This document shows, one piece after another, positions 25,572-33,407 of a stretch of 64,000 bases of DNA. Under the pieces are notes generated by a model. The model was not told the origin of the DNA and made no database searches. It saw only the letters and a program-made list of their open reading frames with translations. The DNA is taken from positions 1 to 64,000 of the forward strand of contig NZ_FNOZ01000016.1 in NCBI RefSeq assembly GCF_900107175.1, given 5' to 3'. Within the stretch, counting starts at the first letter, position 1. Each line of letters begins with the position of its first letter. The position numbers and the translations under genes were made by a program. The stretch comes from Modestobacter sp. DSM 44400 (GTDB lineage Bacteria > Actinomycetota > Actinomycetes > Mycobacteriales > Geodermatophilaceae).

Positions 25572-26391
25572 AGGCCACCGCGTGGGCGTAGCGGGCCGGC
25601 GGCTCACCGACCACCCGGGTGAAGTCGCGCACCAGGTGCGCCTGGTCGGCGTACCCGAGCTCCGCGGCCAGCCCCGCCCGGTCGACCAGGCCGCCGGCCG
25701 CCCGCGCCGCGGCCTCGTGCAGCCGCGCACACCGGACCACCCAGGTCGGCCCCACCCCGACCCATTCCGCGCACAACCGCTGCAGGCTCCGCACCCCCAG
25801 GTCGGCCCGGTCGGCCAGGTCGGCGGCCCGGCGGATGCCCGGCTCGGCCTGGACGGCGGCGACCAGCGCGGCCACCCGGTCGACGGTCGGATCGGGCGCG
25901 GGGCGGTGCGGCACCAGCGCGGCGTCCACCAGCGCGGCGGCGGTGGCGGCGTCCGGGGCGGCCCGGACGGCGGACTGCACGGCCGCCGCGTCGAACGGTG
26001 CGCCGACCAGCTCGGCCACCGGCGCCTCCCGGTCGGTGAACACCGACACCGGGCCGGCCAGCCACGGCCGCGCCCCGCCCGCGCGGAACCGGACGCCCAC
26101 GACCCGGCCGGCACCGGTGAGCTCGTAACGGAACGCGGTCCGCCGGCGGGACAGCCCGGTCACCCGGCTGCGGTCGGGTTCGAACGACAGGTGCACCGCG
26201 GGGTTGGGCAGGATCTTCTGCACGTGCGGCGGGCGGCCGGTGCGGTCCCACTCGACCGACCACAGGTAGTCCACGAACGGCACCAGCTCGGGCGACGGGT
26301 GGTGGCGGGCGAAGGCGTCCGCGGCCGCGCGGGCGTGCAGGATGCCGCGCGGGTCACCCGCCGGCTCCGCTGCGATGTCGGCACTCTCCAC
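25564..26391 (-). CDS. AraC-family transcriptional regulator
   Basis: 275 residues from a GTG start. The N-terminal sensor-like region has LVPFVDYLWSVEWD and VHLSFEPDRSRVTG, as in the DUF6597-type group. The C-terminal AraC HTH carries LGVRSLQRLCAEWVGVGPTWVVRCARLHEA and AELGYADQAHLVRDFTRVVGEPPARY. An open frame continues upstream over the neighbouring gene but is antisense and was not used. Divergent to the TIGR03086 gene 60 bp away, which it may regulate. Confidence 0.85.
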   Translation of the reverse strand: MESADIAAEPAGDPRGILHARAAADAFARHHPSPELVPFVDYLWSVEWDRTGRPPHVQKILPNPAVHLSFEPDRSRVTGLSRRRTAFRYELTGAGRVVGVRFRAGGARPWLAGPVSVFTDREAPVAELVGAPFDAAAVQSAVRAAPDAATAAALVDAALVPHRPAPDPTVDRVAALVAAVQAEPGIRRAADLADRADLGVRSLQRLCAEWVGVGPTWVVRCARLHEAAARAAGGLVDRAGLAAELGYADQAHLVRDFTRVVGEPPARYAHAVAFS

Positions 26392-26450
26392 GGCGGCATT
26401 GTGTCGCGGAAGTACAAGAACCGGCGCCGTCCCCGGGCCAGGGTGGGGAC

Positions 26451-27057
26451 ATGACCGAACTGGACGCCTCTGCGATGACCTCGGCGGTCCGCGCCGCGGC
26501 CGGGCAGGCGGGACGGGCGCTGGCCGCCGTGCCGCCCGACCGGCTGGGCGCTCCCCCCCTGCCCGGACTACGACGTGCTCGCCCTGCTCGACCACCTGGC
26601 CTGGGGCGCGGTGCTCTCCCAGCGGGCGGCCACCCGGACGCCGTTCGAACACGACTGGAGCAGTGGTGAGCCAGCGCCCTACCTCAGCGGCCTGCCGGTG
26701 GAGCAGTGGGGACCCGCGATCGCACCCGAGCTGGATGCCGCCGCGGACGCCTGGACCGACCCGGCGGCCTGGGCGGGGGAGACCTTGATGGGCACCGCAC
26801 CGATGCCGGCCGCGGTGGTCGGCCCGATGATGCTGGCCGAGTTCGTGCTGCACGGCTGGGACCTGGCCCGCGCGGTCGGCGCGCCCTACGAGGTCGCCGA
26901 GGAACTGGGCGCGGTCACGCTGGCCGCCGTCCAACCGCTGGCCGCGATGGGCCGGGACGGCGGGTGGTACGGCCCCGAGGTTGCCGTCCCGGCCGACGCC
27001 CCGGCGTTCGACCGGGCGCTAGGGCTGACCGGCCGCGACCCCGCCTGGACCCCCTGA
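26451..27057 (+). pseudogene. TIGR03086-family metal-binding protein, frameshifted in a C7 tract
   Basis: The first 35 codons (MTELDASAMTSAV...DRLGAP) read in one frame. After the run of seven C at 26553-26559 the true sequence continues one frame over as CPDYDVLALLDHLAWG and runs to 27057. Removing one C restores a 201-residue DinB/mycothiol-dependent maleylpyruvate-isomerase-type protein of normal length, with family blocks such as CPDYDVLALLDHL and MLAEFVLHGWDLARA. The tract could be a true mutation, a slippage site, or a sequencing error. Confidence 0.8.
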
Positions 27058-27066
27058 CCGGGCAGG

Positions 27067-28026
27067 TCACTTCGGCACGGCCGCCAGGGTCGGCCGCCGG
27101 GTCGGCTGCCGTCCCGGCAGGCAGGCCAGCGCCGCGAGCAGCAGCGCGACGCCGTCCTCGAGGACGGCGGCCTGCCAGTCGGGCACCTTCTTCGACGCCC
27201 ACCGCCGCCAGGCGATGCCGCCGAAGGACCCGGCGGCCGCGCCCGTGATCCCGGCGAGCACCGGCCAGGCCGAGTTGGCGCCGTCCCGCCCGGCCAGCAG
27301 CGCGGCGCCGCCGGCGCCCAGCGCGAGCCGGGGCGGCAACCCGGCCGGGCTGGTGCGGTCCGGGGTGGTCGGCATCTTGTCCAGCGTCAGCTCCCCGGCG
27401 ATCGCCGCTGCCGAGGCCAGTTTCTTCGGCAGGCCGGTGCCGGGCGTGGTCAGCGTGGGCGCGCCCAGGCCCAGGGAGCTCCGGCCACCGGTCGCCAGCC
27501 CGAGCAGTGCGGCGCGCAGCGTCAGCCCGGCGCCGGCGGGTCGCAGCGCCCGGGTCCGCTCGCTCGTCGTCGGCACCGCGGACAGCACCGCCTGCGCAGC
27601 CGCGCCGTAGGCCAGGTGCGGCACGGCGTCGCTCACCCAGTCCGTCCGCGACCAGCGGCGCGGGTCGGTGACGTGCAGGGCCGTGGCCGGCAGGTCGGTG
27701 GCGGCCATCGCCGCGACGCCGGTGACCACCGCACCCACCGGGGCGGACAGCCGCAGGCCGGCCGAGCGGACCACGCTGGCGAGCACGCCGAGGGCCAGGC
27801 CGTTGCCGATGCCGGACAGCTCGCCGAGCGCGGTGCGCCGGTTGTCCCGGGTGTCGCCGCGGCCGGGCACCGACCGGCCGGCTGCCCCGGCGAGGGCGTC
27901 GATGGTTTCTGCCGGCATGGTGCTGGCCGGGCGGCCACGCAGGGCCATGTCGAGGTAGGTGACGGCGTTCAGGACGGTGGTCCCGGTCGCGCCGGCGAGG
28001 AGTCCGCGGAGAAGTGGCCCGGTCAT
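27067..28026 (-). CDS. Conserved membrane protein, two-part (hypothetical)
   Basis: 319 residues from ATG 28026 (MTGPLLRGLLAG). The N-terminal half has short hydrophobic helices (LLAGATGTTVLNAVTYLDMAL, LALGVLASVV, VGAVVTGVAAMAATDLPATAL). The C-terminal half resembles DUF4126-like sequences (LLGLATGGRSSLGLGAP) with further helices and KKVPDWQAAVLEDGVALLLAAL. It looks like a fusion of two units often encoded separately; function unknown. It faces the TIGR03086 gene across a TGACC-GGGCA-GGTCA inverted repeat that contains both stops. Confidence 0.65.
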   Translation of the reverse strand: MTGPLLRGLLAGATGTTVLNAVTYLDMALRGRPASTMPAETIDALAGAAGRSVPGRGDTRDNRRTALGELSGIGNGLALGVLASVVRSAGLRLSAPVGAVVTGVAAMAATDLPATALHVTDPRRWSRTDWVSDAVPHLAYGAAAQAVLSAVPTTSERTRALRPAGAGLTLRAALLGLATGGRSSLGLGAPTLTTPGTGLPKKLASAAAIAGELTLDKMPTTPDRTSPAGLPPRLALGAGGAALLAGRDGANSAWPVLAGITGAAAGSFGGIAWRRWASKKVPDWQAAVLEDGVALLLAALACLPGRQPTRRPTLAAVPK

Positions 28027-28181
28027 GCCCCGACCCTGGCTGCGCCTGGCGACGGCGGCAACCCGGGCGACACCGGCGTGGGCACACTCACGTGCGCTGG
28101 ACACGTCGCGTACATGCGAAGCCAATCTCCGCCTGGGACTGTGGAGTCAGCGCCCGAGGTCGTGTGCTCCTCCGACCCTCC

Positions 28182-28201
28182 GGCGGCCGTTTCCGGCCGC
28201 C
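28182..28201. promoter_or_regulatory. Inverted repeat upstream of the MFS gene
   Basis: GGCGGCC and GGCCGCC pair perfectly around a 6-base loop, 21 bases before the MFS start. It could hide the ribosome site in the leader RNA or be a regulator site. Confidence 0.3.
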
Positions 28202-28222
28202 CGCGTCCCTGTTGAAGGTTCC

Positions 28223-29548
28223 ATGTCGCTCCCTGCTGTCGTGTCCCGCTCCGCTCTGTCCCGCTCCGCTCCGCCTCCGCTTTCCCGGCTGCGCACCGCG
28301 GTCGCCGTCCTGTTCGCCCTGGACGGCTTCGTGTTCGGCAGCTGGGCCGCCCGCGTTCCCGACGTCAGCGCGGCCACCGGCGCGAGTTCCACCACCCTGG
28401 GCTTCGCCCTGCTGTGCCTGTCGCTGGGTGCGCTGGCCTGCATGCAGCTCACCGGCGCCCTGTGTGCCCGGCTCGGCGCGGGTCTGGTCAGCGCCCTGGC
28501 CGGCGTCGGGGTGAGCCTGGCCGCCGTGCTGCCCGGGCTGTCCGGCTCGGTGCCGTCGCTGTGCGCTGCGTTGCTGGTCTTCGGCGCGGCGACCGGGATG
28601 GCCAACGTGGCGGCCAACAGCCTGGGTGTGCAGGTCGAGGCCCGCGCCGGCCGCCCCGTGCTGTCCGGGCTGCACGCCGCCTTCAGCGGCGGCGGCCTGC
28701 TCGGTGCCCTGGCCGGTGGGCTGGTCTCGGCGTCGCTGGCGGTGGCTGCGCACCTGGTCGCCGTCGCCGTCGTCGGGCTGGCCGCAATGGCGTGGGCCGC
28801 GCCGGTGTTGGTGGCCGCCGAGCGCGCACCGGCCCGGGCCCGGCGGGTCCGGGGCGCCGGCCGGGCCGAGCACCGGCCCACCGCCGCGCTGGTGCTGCTG
28901 GGCGCGGTGGCCGGCGCGACCGCCTACGGGGAGGGCGCGCTCAGCGACTGGGGCGCGCTGCACCTCCGGGAGAACCTGCACGCCGTGCCGGCGCTGGCCG
29001 CCGCCGGGTACGCCGGCTTCTCCTGCGCCATGGCCGCCGGCCGGCTGGCCGGTGGACAGCTGGTCCTCGCCCTCGGCGAGCGGCGGCTGCTCGTCGGCGG
29101 TGCGCTGCTCGCCGCGGCGGGCTCGCTGACCGCAGTGACCACCTCCTCGCTGCCGGTCGCGCTGGCCGGTTACGCGGTGGTGGGGCTGGGCCTGGCCAAC
29201 GTCTTCCCGCTGGCCATCGCCCGCGCCGGCGCGCTCGGCGGGCCCTCCGGCGTCGCGCTGGCCACGACCGTTGGCTACACCGGCCTGCTCGGCGGCCCCC
29301 CGGTGATCGGCTTCCTGGCCGAGCACGCGGGCCTGCCGACGGCGCTGGGCACGGTCGCGCTGCTCGCGGGAGCCGCGGCCGTGCTCGTGCTCGGCCTCGA
29401 CGGCGACCGGATCCGGCGGCCGGTCCTGCCCCGGGCGGGCGACAGCTGGGTGGTGCCGGTCGCCGCCGGTCTGCGCCCGGTCGCGGTGCGGGTCCGCGGG
29501 GGCGCGGGCAGCTACGTGCGCGACCTGCAGCAGCTGTCGGTCGGCTGA
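28223..29548 (+). CDS. MFS transporter (YbjJ-like)
   Basis: 441 residues with about twelve hydrophobic helices. FALDGFVFGSWAARVPDV in helix 1 and GFALLCLSLGALACM, NVAANSLGVQVE and GLGLANVFPLAIARAG are typical of the YbjJ/fucose-permease-like MFS group, whose substrates are mostly unknown. The N-terminal leader is encoded by a 15-bp direct repeat (28243-28272) giving SRSALSRSAPP. It lies just upstream of ethanolamine ammonia-lyase genes but separated by 100 bp, so a link to ethanolamine is only possible. Confidence 0.8.
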   Translation: MSLPAVVSRSALSRSAPPPLSRLRTAVAVLFALDGFVFGSWAARVPDVSAATGASSTTLGFALLCLSLGALACMQLTGALCARLGAGLVSALAGVGVSLAAVLPGLSGSVPSLCAALLVFGAATGMANVAANSLGVQVEARAGRPVLSGLHAAFSGGGLLGALAGGLVSASLAVAAHLVAVAVVGLAAMAWAAPVLVAAERAPARARRVRGAGRAEHRPTAALVLLGAVAGATAYGEGALSDWGALHLRENLHAVPALAAAGYAGFSCAMAAGRLAGGQLVLALGERRLLVGGALLAAAGSLTAVTTSSLPVALAGYAVVGLGLANVFPLAIARAGALGGPSGVALATTVGYTGLLGGPPVIGFLAEHAGLPTALGTVALLAGAAAVLVLGLDGDRIRRPVLPRAGDSWVVPVAAGLRPVAVRVRGGAGSYVRDLQQLSVG

Positions 29549-29648
29549 TTCCGGCGTTCCGATCGCCGGCAGCCGTTGACCCGGCGTCCTCCCGACGGCG
29601 AGGCTGAGGGCCGCGCCGCTCCCCGGCGGCCCGGGAGCAGGAGGCGAC

Positions 29649-31094
29649 GTGACCGTCCGGCGGACGACACTCGGTGGTCACACCTTCGAGTTCCCCGACC
29701 TGGCCGACCTGCTGGCCAAGGCGACCCCGGCGCGCTCGGGTGACGTGCTGGCCGGAGTGGCCGCGGAGTCGCAGGCGCAGCGGGTCGCCGCCCAGGTCGT
29801 CCTGGCCGACGTCCCGCTGGCGACCTTCCTCGACGAGCAGGTGGTCGGCTACGACGAGGACGACGTCACCCGGTTGATCCTCGACACCCACGACACCGGC
29901 GCGTTCGCCCCGGTCGCCTCCCTGACGGTGGGGGGGTTCCGTGACTGGCTGCTGACCCGGGCGGCGGCCGGCGACGAGGCGGCGATCAGCGGCCTGGCCC
30001 GCGGGCTGACCCCGGAGATGGCCGCGGCGGTGTCCAAGCTGATGCGCAACGCCGACCTGGTCGCCGTCGCCCGCGCCACCCGGGTCGTCACCGGGCTGCG
30101 CAGCACGATCGGGCTGCCCGGCCGGCTGGCGTCGCGGCTGCAGCCCAATCACCCGACCGACGATCCGGTCGGGGTGACCGCGAGCATCCTGGACGGGTTG
30201 TTGCACGGCTGCGGCGACGCGGTCATCGGGATCAACCCGGCCACCGACTCCCCGGCGCAGACCATCGCGCTGCTGGAGCTGGTCGACGCCGTCATCAGCC
30301 GCTACGAGATCCCCACCCAGTCCTGCGTGCTCGCCCACGTGACCACCACGCTGCGGGCGCTGGAGCGCGGCGCACCGGTGGACCTGGTGTTCCAGTCCGT
30401 GTCGGGTACCCAGGCCGGCAACGCCGGCTTCGGAGTCACCCTCGACCTGCTCGCCGAGGCTCGCGCCGGCGCGCTGGAACTGGGCCGGGGCACGGTCGGG
30501 CGCAACGTCACCTACTTCGAGACCGGCCAGGGTTCGGCGCTGTCGGCCGACGCGCACCGCGGGGTCGGCGGCCGGGCGGTCGACCAGCAGACGCTGGAAT
30601 GCCGCGCCTACGGGGTCGCCCGGCACTACGACCCGCTGCTGGTGAACACCGTGGTGGGCTTCATCGGCCCGGAGTACCTCTACGACGGCAAGCAGGTGAT
30701 CCGGGCCGGACTGGAGGACCACCTCTGCGGCAAGCTGCTCGGCCTGCCCATGGGCGTGGACGTCTGCTACACCAACCATACCGAGGTCGACGGCGACGAC
30801 ACCGACACGTTGACCCTGCTGCTGGGGGCGGCCGGCTGCTCGTTCGTCATCGCCGTCCCGGGGTCGGACGACGTGATGCTGCACTACCAGTCGCTGTCGT
30901 TCACCGACGTGCTGACCGCCCGCCAGGTGCTCGGGCTGCAGCCGGCACCCGAGTTCGTTGCGTGGCTCGCGCGGATGGAGCTGCTGGACGACGACGGGCG
31001 GGTGCGCTCGCTGACCCCCGACGCCCCGGCGGCCCGCGCCCTGCTCGCGGCGGCCCGCCCGACCGCCAAAATAGCCATCTCGGCGGACTCATGA
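29649..31094 (+). CDS. eutB: Ethanolamine ammonia-lyase, large subunit
   Basis: 481 residues, normal EutB length. Recognisable blocks include LGGHTFEFPDLADLLAKA, GLTPEMAAAVSKLMRNADLV, TIGLPGRLASRLQPNHPTDD, FQSVSGTQAGNAGFG, YFETGQGSALSADAH and GVDVCYTNHTEVDGDD. With EutC and adenosylcobalamin it converts ethanolamine to acetaldehyde and ammonia. GTG 29649 has an AGGAGG site. No microcompartment shell genes or EutA reactivase are in the window. The C-terminal codons lie within a short repeat that recurs in the eutC start. Confidence 0.92.
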   Translation: MTVRRTTLGGHTFEFPDLADLLAKATPARSGDVLAGVAAESQAQRVAAQVVLADVPLATFLDEQVVGYDEDDVTRLILDTHDTGAFAPVASLTVGGFRDWLLTRAAAGDEAAISGLARGLTPEMAAAVSKLMRNADLVAVARATRVVTGLRSTIGLPGRLASRLQPNHPTDDPVGVTASILDGLLHGCGDAVIGINPATDSPAQTIALLELVDAVISRYEIPTQSCVLAHVTTTLRALERGAPVDLVFQSVSGTQAGNAGFGVTLDLLAEARAGALELGRGTVGRNVTYFETGQGSALSADAHRGVGGRAVDQQTLECRAYGVARHYDPLLVNTVVGFIGPEYLYDGKQVIRAGLEDHLCGKLLGLPMGVDVCYTNHTEVDGDDTDTLTLLLGAAGCSFVIAVPGSDDVMLHYQSLSFTDVLTARQVLGLQPAPEFVAWLARMELLDDDGRVRSLTPDAPAARALLAAARPTAKIAISADS

Positions 31095-31143
31095 ACAGGA
31101 CGCCGAACTTGGACGGGGCCAAAATGGCCATTTGGGCCGACTC
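31065..31143. repeat. Imperfect 26-bp direct repeat across the eutB/eutC junction
   Basis: Copies at 31065-31090 and 31118-31143 match at 22 of 26 bases. Each contains the element GCC-AAAA-T(A/G)GCCA-NNNN-GGC(C/G). The first encodes AKIAISADS at the EutB end, the second AKMAIWADS at the EutC start; the 53-bp offset puts the same peptide in both frames. A third copy of the 21-bp core is at 42101-42121. Confidence 0.85.
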
Positions 31144-31873
31144 GGACCCGTGGGCGGTGCTCCGGCAGGCGACCCGCGCCCGGGTCGCGCTGGGCCGCGC
31201 CGGCGACGCGCTGCCCACCGTCCGGGAGCTGGAGTTCCGCGCCGCGCACGCGGCCGCCCGGGACGCCGTGCACACCGCCCTGGACGCCGACCGGGTGCGG
31301 ACGGCGCTGGTCGCCGCCGGGGTGGGCATCGACGTCCTCGAGGTGCGCTCGCAGGCCGGCGACCGGGCCACCTACCTGCAGCGCCCGGACCTCGGACGCC
31401 GGCTCGCCGAGGGCACGGACCTGCCGGCCGGCCCGGTCGACCTGGCGATCGTGCTGGCCGACGGGCTGTCACCGCGGGCCGTGCACGACCACGCCGCGGG
31501 CACCGTCGCGGCGGTGCTGGAACGGCTGCCGGGATGGTCGGTCGGGCCGCTGGTGCTGGCGCACCAGGCACGGGTGGCGCTGGGCGACCCGGTCGGCGCG
31601 GCGTTGGGGGCGCGGTGCGTCGTCGTCGGGGTGGGGGAGCGACCGGGCCTGAGCTCGGCGGACAGCCTGGGCCTCTACCTCACCTGGGACCCGCGTCCGG
31701 GACGGAGGGACGCCGAGCGCAACTGCATCTCCAACGTCCGCCCGCCGCACGGGCTGGGTTACGCGCAGGCCGCGGACACGCTCGCCGGTCTGCTGACCGC
31801 CGCGCGGAAGCTCGGCGCCTCGGGCGTGCTGCTCAAGGACGAGGGCGTCGCCCTGCCGCCGGGCGCGGGCTGA
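31091..31873 (+). CDS. eutC: Ethanolamine ammonia-lyase, small subunit
   Basis: 260 residues. DPWAVLRQATRARVALGRAGDALPT at the start of the fold, VDLAIVLADGLSPRAVHDHA, ARVALGDPVGAALGA, VVVGVGERPGLSSADSLGLYLTWDP and NCISNVRPPHGLGY are EutC signatures. The ATG overlaps the eutB stop (ATGA), as is usual for this pair. The first 12 residues (MNRTPNLDGAKM) carry the repeated element and are probably an add-on to the normal N-terminus. Confidence 0.92.
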   Translation: MNRTPNLDGAKMAIWADSDPWAVLRQATRARVALGRAGDALPTVRELEFRAAHAAARDAVHTALDADRVRTALVAAGVGIDVLEVRSQAGDRATYLQRPDLGRRLAEGTDLPAGPVDLAIVLADGLSPRAVHDHAAGTVAAVLERLPGWSVGPLVLAHQARVALGDPVGAALGARCVVVGVGERPGLSSADSLGLYLTWDPRPGRRDAERNCISNVRPPHGLGYAQAADTLAGLLTAARKLGASGVLLKDEGVALPPGAG

Positions 31874-31897
31874 CCGGACCCGCAGGCACCCGGCGCT

Positions 31898-32080
31898 TCA
31901 GCCGAAGACCGCGTCGACGGCGTACTGGTCACCGCCGGTCTCCCCGAACTCGGTGACCCGGTCCCCGGCGAACCGGAACACGTGCGTGTTGGTCACCGCG
32001 AAGGAGCCCTCCCCGCGGCGCGCAGAGGCGAAGGCCTCGTAACCCTCGCGGATGCGGGCCGCGTGGGGGTGGTCGGACAT
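31898..32080 (-). pseudogene. SnoaL/NTF2-like protein remnant with internal deletion (60 aa)
   Basis: The frame starts MSDHPHAARIREGYEAFA, the usual first helix of SnoaL-like proteins. It then jumps straight to a C-terminal sheet, FAVTNTHVFRFAGDRVTEF, ending GGDQYAVDAVFG. Relatives are about 125-135 residues; roughly 70 central residues, including the pocket, are missing. The junction is near base 32025 and in frame. The remaining part cannot form the cone-shaped fold. Confidence 0.7.
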
Positions 32081-32275
32081 GACGTGCTTGTCCCGGTCGT
32101 GTCCCCCGTGGGAAAGGGACCACGCCGTCCACTGTCGTCCGGTTCGGCGGGACGGCGCCGGTGGGTGACCGGAGTGCGCTCGCCCGCCGCCGCGCAGAGT
32201 TCCGTCCGGTCCGCCGTCCGGCGATCCGCTCACCGAGGGGAGCAGCGGTACCCCGGGCGGAGGTGCTCAGGCGGT

Positions 32276-32304
32276 CACCCACCCGCCCACCAGCGGGGTG
32301 GGTG
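32276..32304. promoter_or_regulatory. Hairpin upstream of the iron operon
   Basis: CACCCACCC and GGGTGGGTG form 9 bp around an 11-base loop. It lies between the divergent SnoaL remnant and the iron-uptake promoter and may be a leftover terminator or spacer. Confidence 0.35.
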
Positions 32305-32308
32305 CGCA

Positions 32309-32326
32309 CACGGTCGGGCGACCGTG
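32309..32326. promoter_or_regulatory. 8-bp inverted repeat adjoining the iron box
   Basis: CACGGTCG-GG-CGACCGTG is a perfect palindromic pair ending two bases before the IdeR-like box. It may bind a second regulator or be chance in GC-rich DNA. Confidence 0.4.
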
Positions 32327-32327
32327 G

Positions 32328-32346
32328 TTAGGTATGCCTCACCTAA
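32328..32346 (+). promoter_or_regulatory. IdeR/DtxR-type iron box
   Basis: TTAGGTATGCCTCACCTAA matches the DtxR/IdeR consensus TTAGGTTAGGCTAACCTAA at nearly all positions and is symmetric. It is 17 bases before the start of the Fe(III)-binding protein gene. Iron-loaded IdeR would block transcription of the importer when iron is plentiful. Confidence 0.9.
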
Positions 32347-32363
32347 ACCGACGGAGGATGCAC

Positions 32364-33407
32364 GTGACCAGGACCGACCGCCGCTTCGCCACCGTGATCA
32401 TCCCGCTGACCGTGACCGCCCTGCTCGCCGGTTGCGGGAACTCCGGCAGCTCGGGCTCCGCGGACGCCGCGTCCGACGCCGGGCCGCTCACCCTCTACAA
32501 CGCCCAGCACGAGGATCTGATCACCGCGATGGTCGACGGGTTCACCGAGCAGACCGGCATCGAGGTCGAGCTGCGCAGCGGCGACGACGCCGAGCTGGCC
32601 AACCAGATCGTGGCCGAGGGCGACGCCTCCCCGGCCGACGTCTTCGTCACCGAGAACAGCCCCTCGATCGACCTGGTCGCCGAGGCCGGCCTGCTGGCGC
32701 CGATCGAGGAGTCGACCCTGGCGCAGGTGCCGGACCAGTTCAGCCCGGCCGATGGCTCCTGGGTCGGGTTCGCCGCGCGGTCGACGGTGCTGGCTTACAA
32801 CACCGACAAGCTCACCGAGGCGCAGCTGCCGGCGTCCCTGCTCGACCTGGCCGACCCGGCGTGGAAGGGCCGCTTCGGCATCGCCCCCGGCGGCGCGGAC
32901 TTCCAGGCGATCGTCGGCGCCGTGCTCGCGCTGCGCGGAGAGGACGCCACCCGCACCTGGCTGGCCGGCCTCAAGGACAACGCTCAGGTCTACCAGGGCA
33001 ACACCGCGGTGATGACCGCGGTGGACCAGGGCGAGATCGAGGCCGGGGTGATCTACCACTACTACTGGTACAAGGACCGCGCGGAGTCCGGGAACAACAG
33101 CGCGAACGTGGAGCTGCACTACTTCGGCAACCAGGACCCGGGCGCCTTCGTCAGCGTCTCCGGCGCCGGCGTGCTCGCCTCCTCCGACCAGGCCGACGAG
33201 GCCCAGCAGCTGGTCGCCTACCTGACCAGCCCGGCGGGCCAGCAGCGCTCCGCGCAGAGCACCGCGCTGGAGTACGCCGTAGGCAACGACGCCACGTCGG
33301 CCGAGGTGTTGCCGCCCCTGGACGGCCTGGACGCTCCGGAGGTCGACCCGGGCATGCTCAACGGGCCGCAGGTCACCGAGCTGATGCAGGAAGCGGGTCT
33401 GCTCTGA
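32364..33407 (+). CDS. Fe(III) ABC transporter substrate-binding lipoprotein
   Basis: 347 residues. Lipobox LLAGC near residue 23 after an Arg-rich start. Body features: LTLYNAQHEDLITAMVDGFTEQTGIEVELRSGDDAEL, then DVFVTENSP, AARSTVLAYNTDKL and the paired Tyr motif IYHYYWYKDR that ligands ferric iron in FbpA/FutA proteins. GTG 32364 is preferred over ATG 32358 because GGAGG (32353-32357) touches the ATG but is six bases from the GTG. First gene of an iron-regulated three-gene importer. Confidence 0.9.
   Translation: MTRTDRRFATVIIPLTVTALLAGCGNSGSSGSADAASDAGPLTLYNAQHEDLITAMVDGFTEQTGIEVELRSGDDAELANQIVAEGDASPADVFVTENSPSIDLVAEAGLLAPIEESTLAQVPDQFSPADGSWVGFAARSTVLAYNTDKLTEAQLPASLLDLADPAWKGRFGIAPGGADFQAIVGAVLALRGEDATRTWLAGLKDNAQVYQGNTAVMTAVDQGEIEAGVIYHYYWYKDRAESGNNSANVELHYFGNQDPGAFVSVSGAGVLASSDQADEAQQLVAYLTSPAGQQRSAQSTALEYAVGNDATSAEVLPPLDGLDAPEVDPGMLNGPQVTELMQEAGLL

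Noticed and set aside
25564-26934. AraC protein extended to 456 residues
   Set aside because: The extra N-terminus is antisense to the TIGR03086 gene and has no domain; GTG 26391 gives the normal length.
26575-27057. Independent gene starting at GTG 26575
   Set aside because: It lacks the first helix of the TIGR03086 fold, which is present upstream in the other frame; a single frameshifted gene explains both parts.
27055-27069. TGACC-GGGCA-GGTCA as a terminator
   Set aside because: The stem is only 5 bp with no T-run; it is better explained by two convergent stops close together.
30599-31090. Longer N-terminus for EutC reading back through eutB
   Set aside because: The upstream frame is a shadow of eutB; ATG 31091 with the usual ATGA overlap is the natural start.
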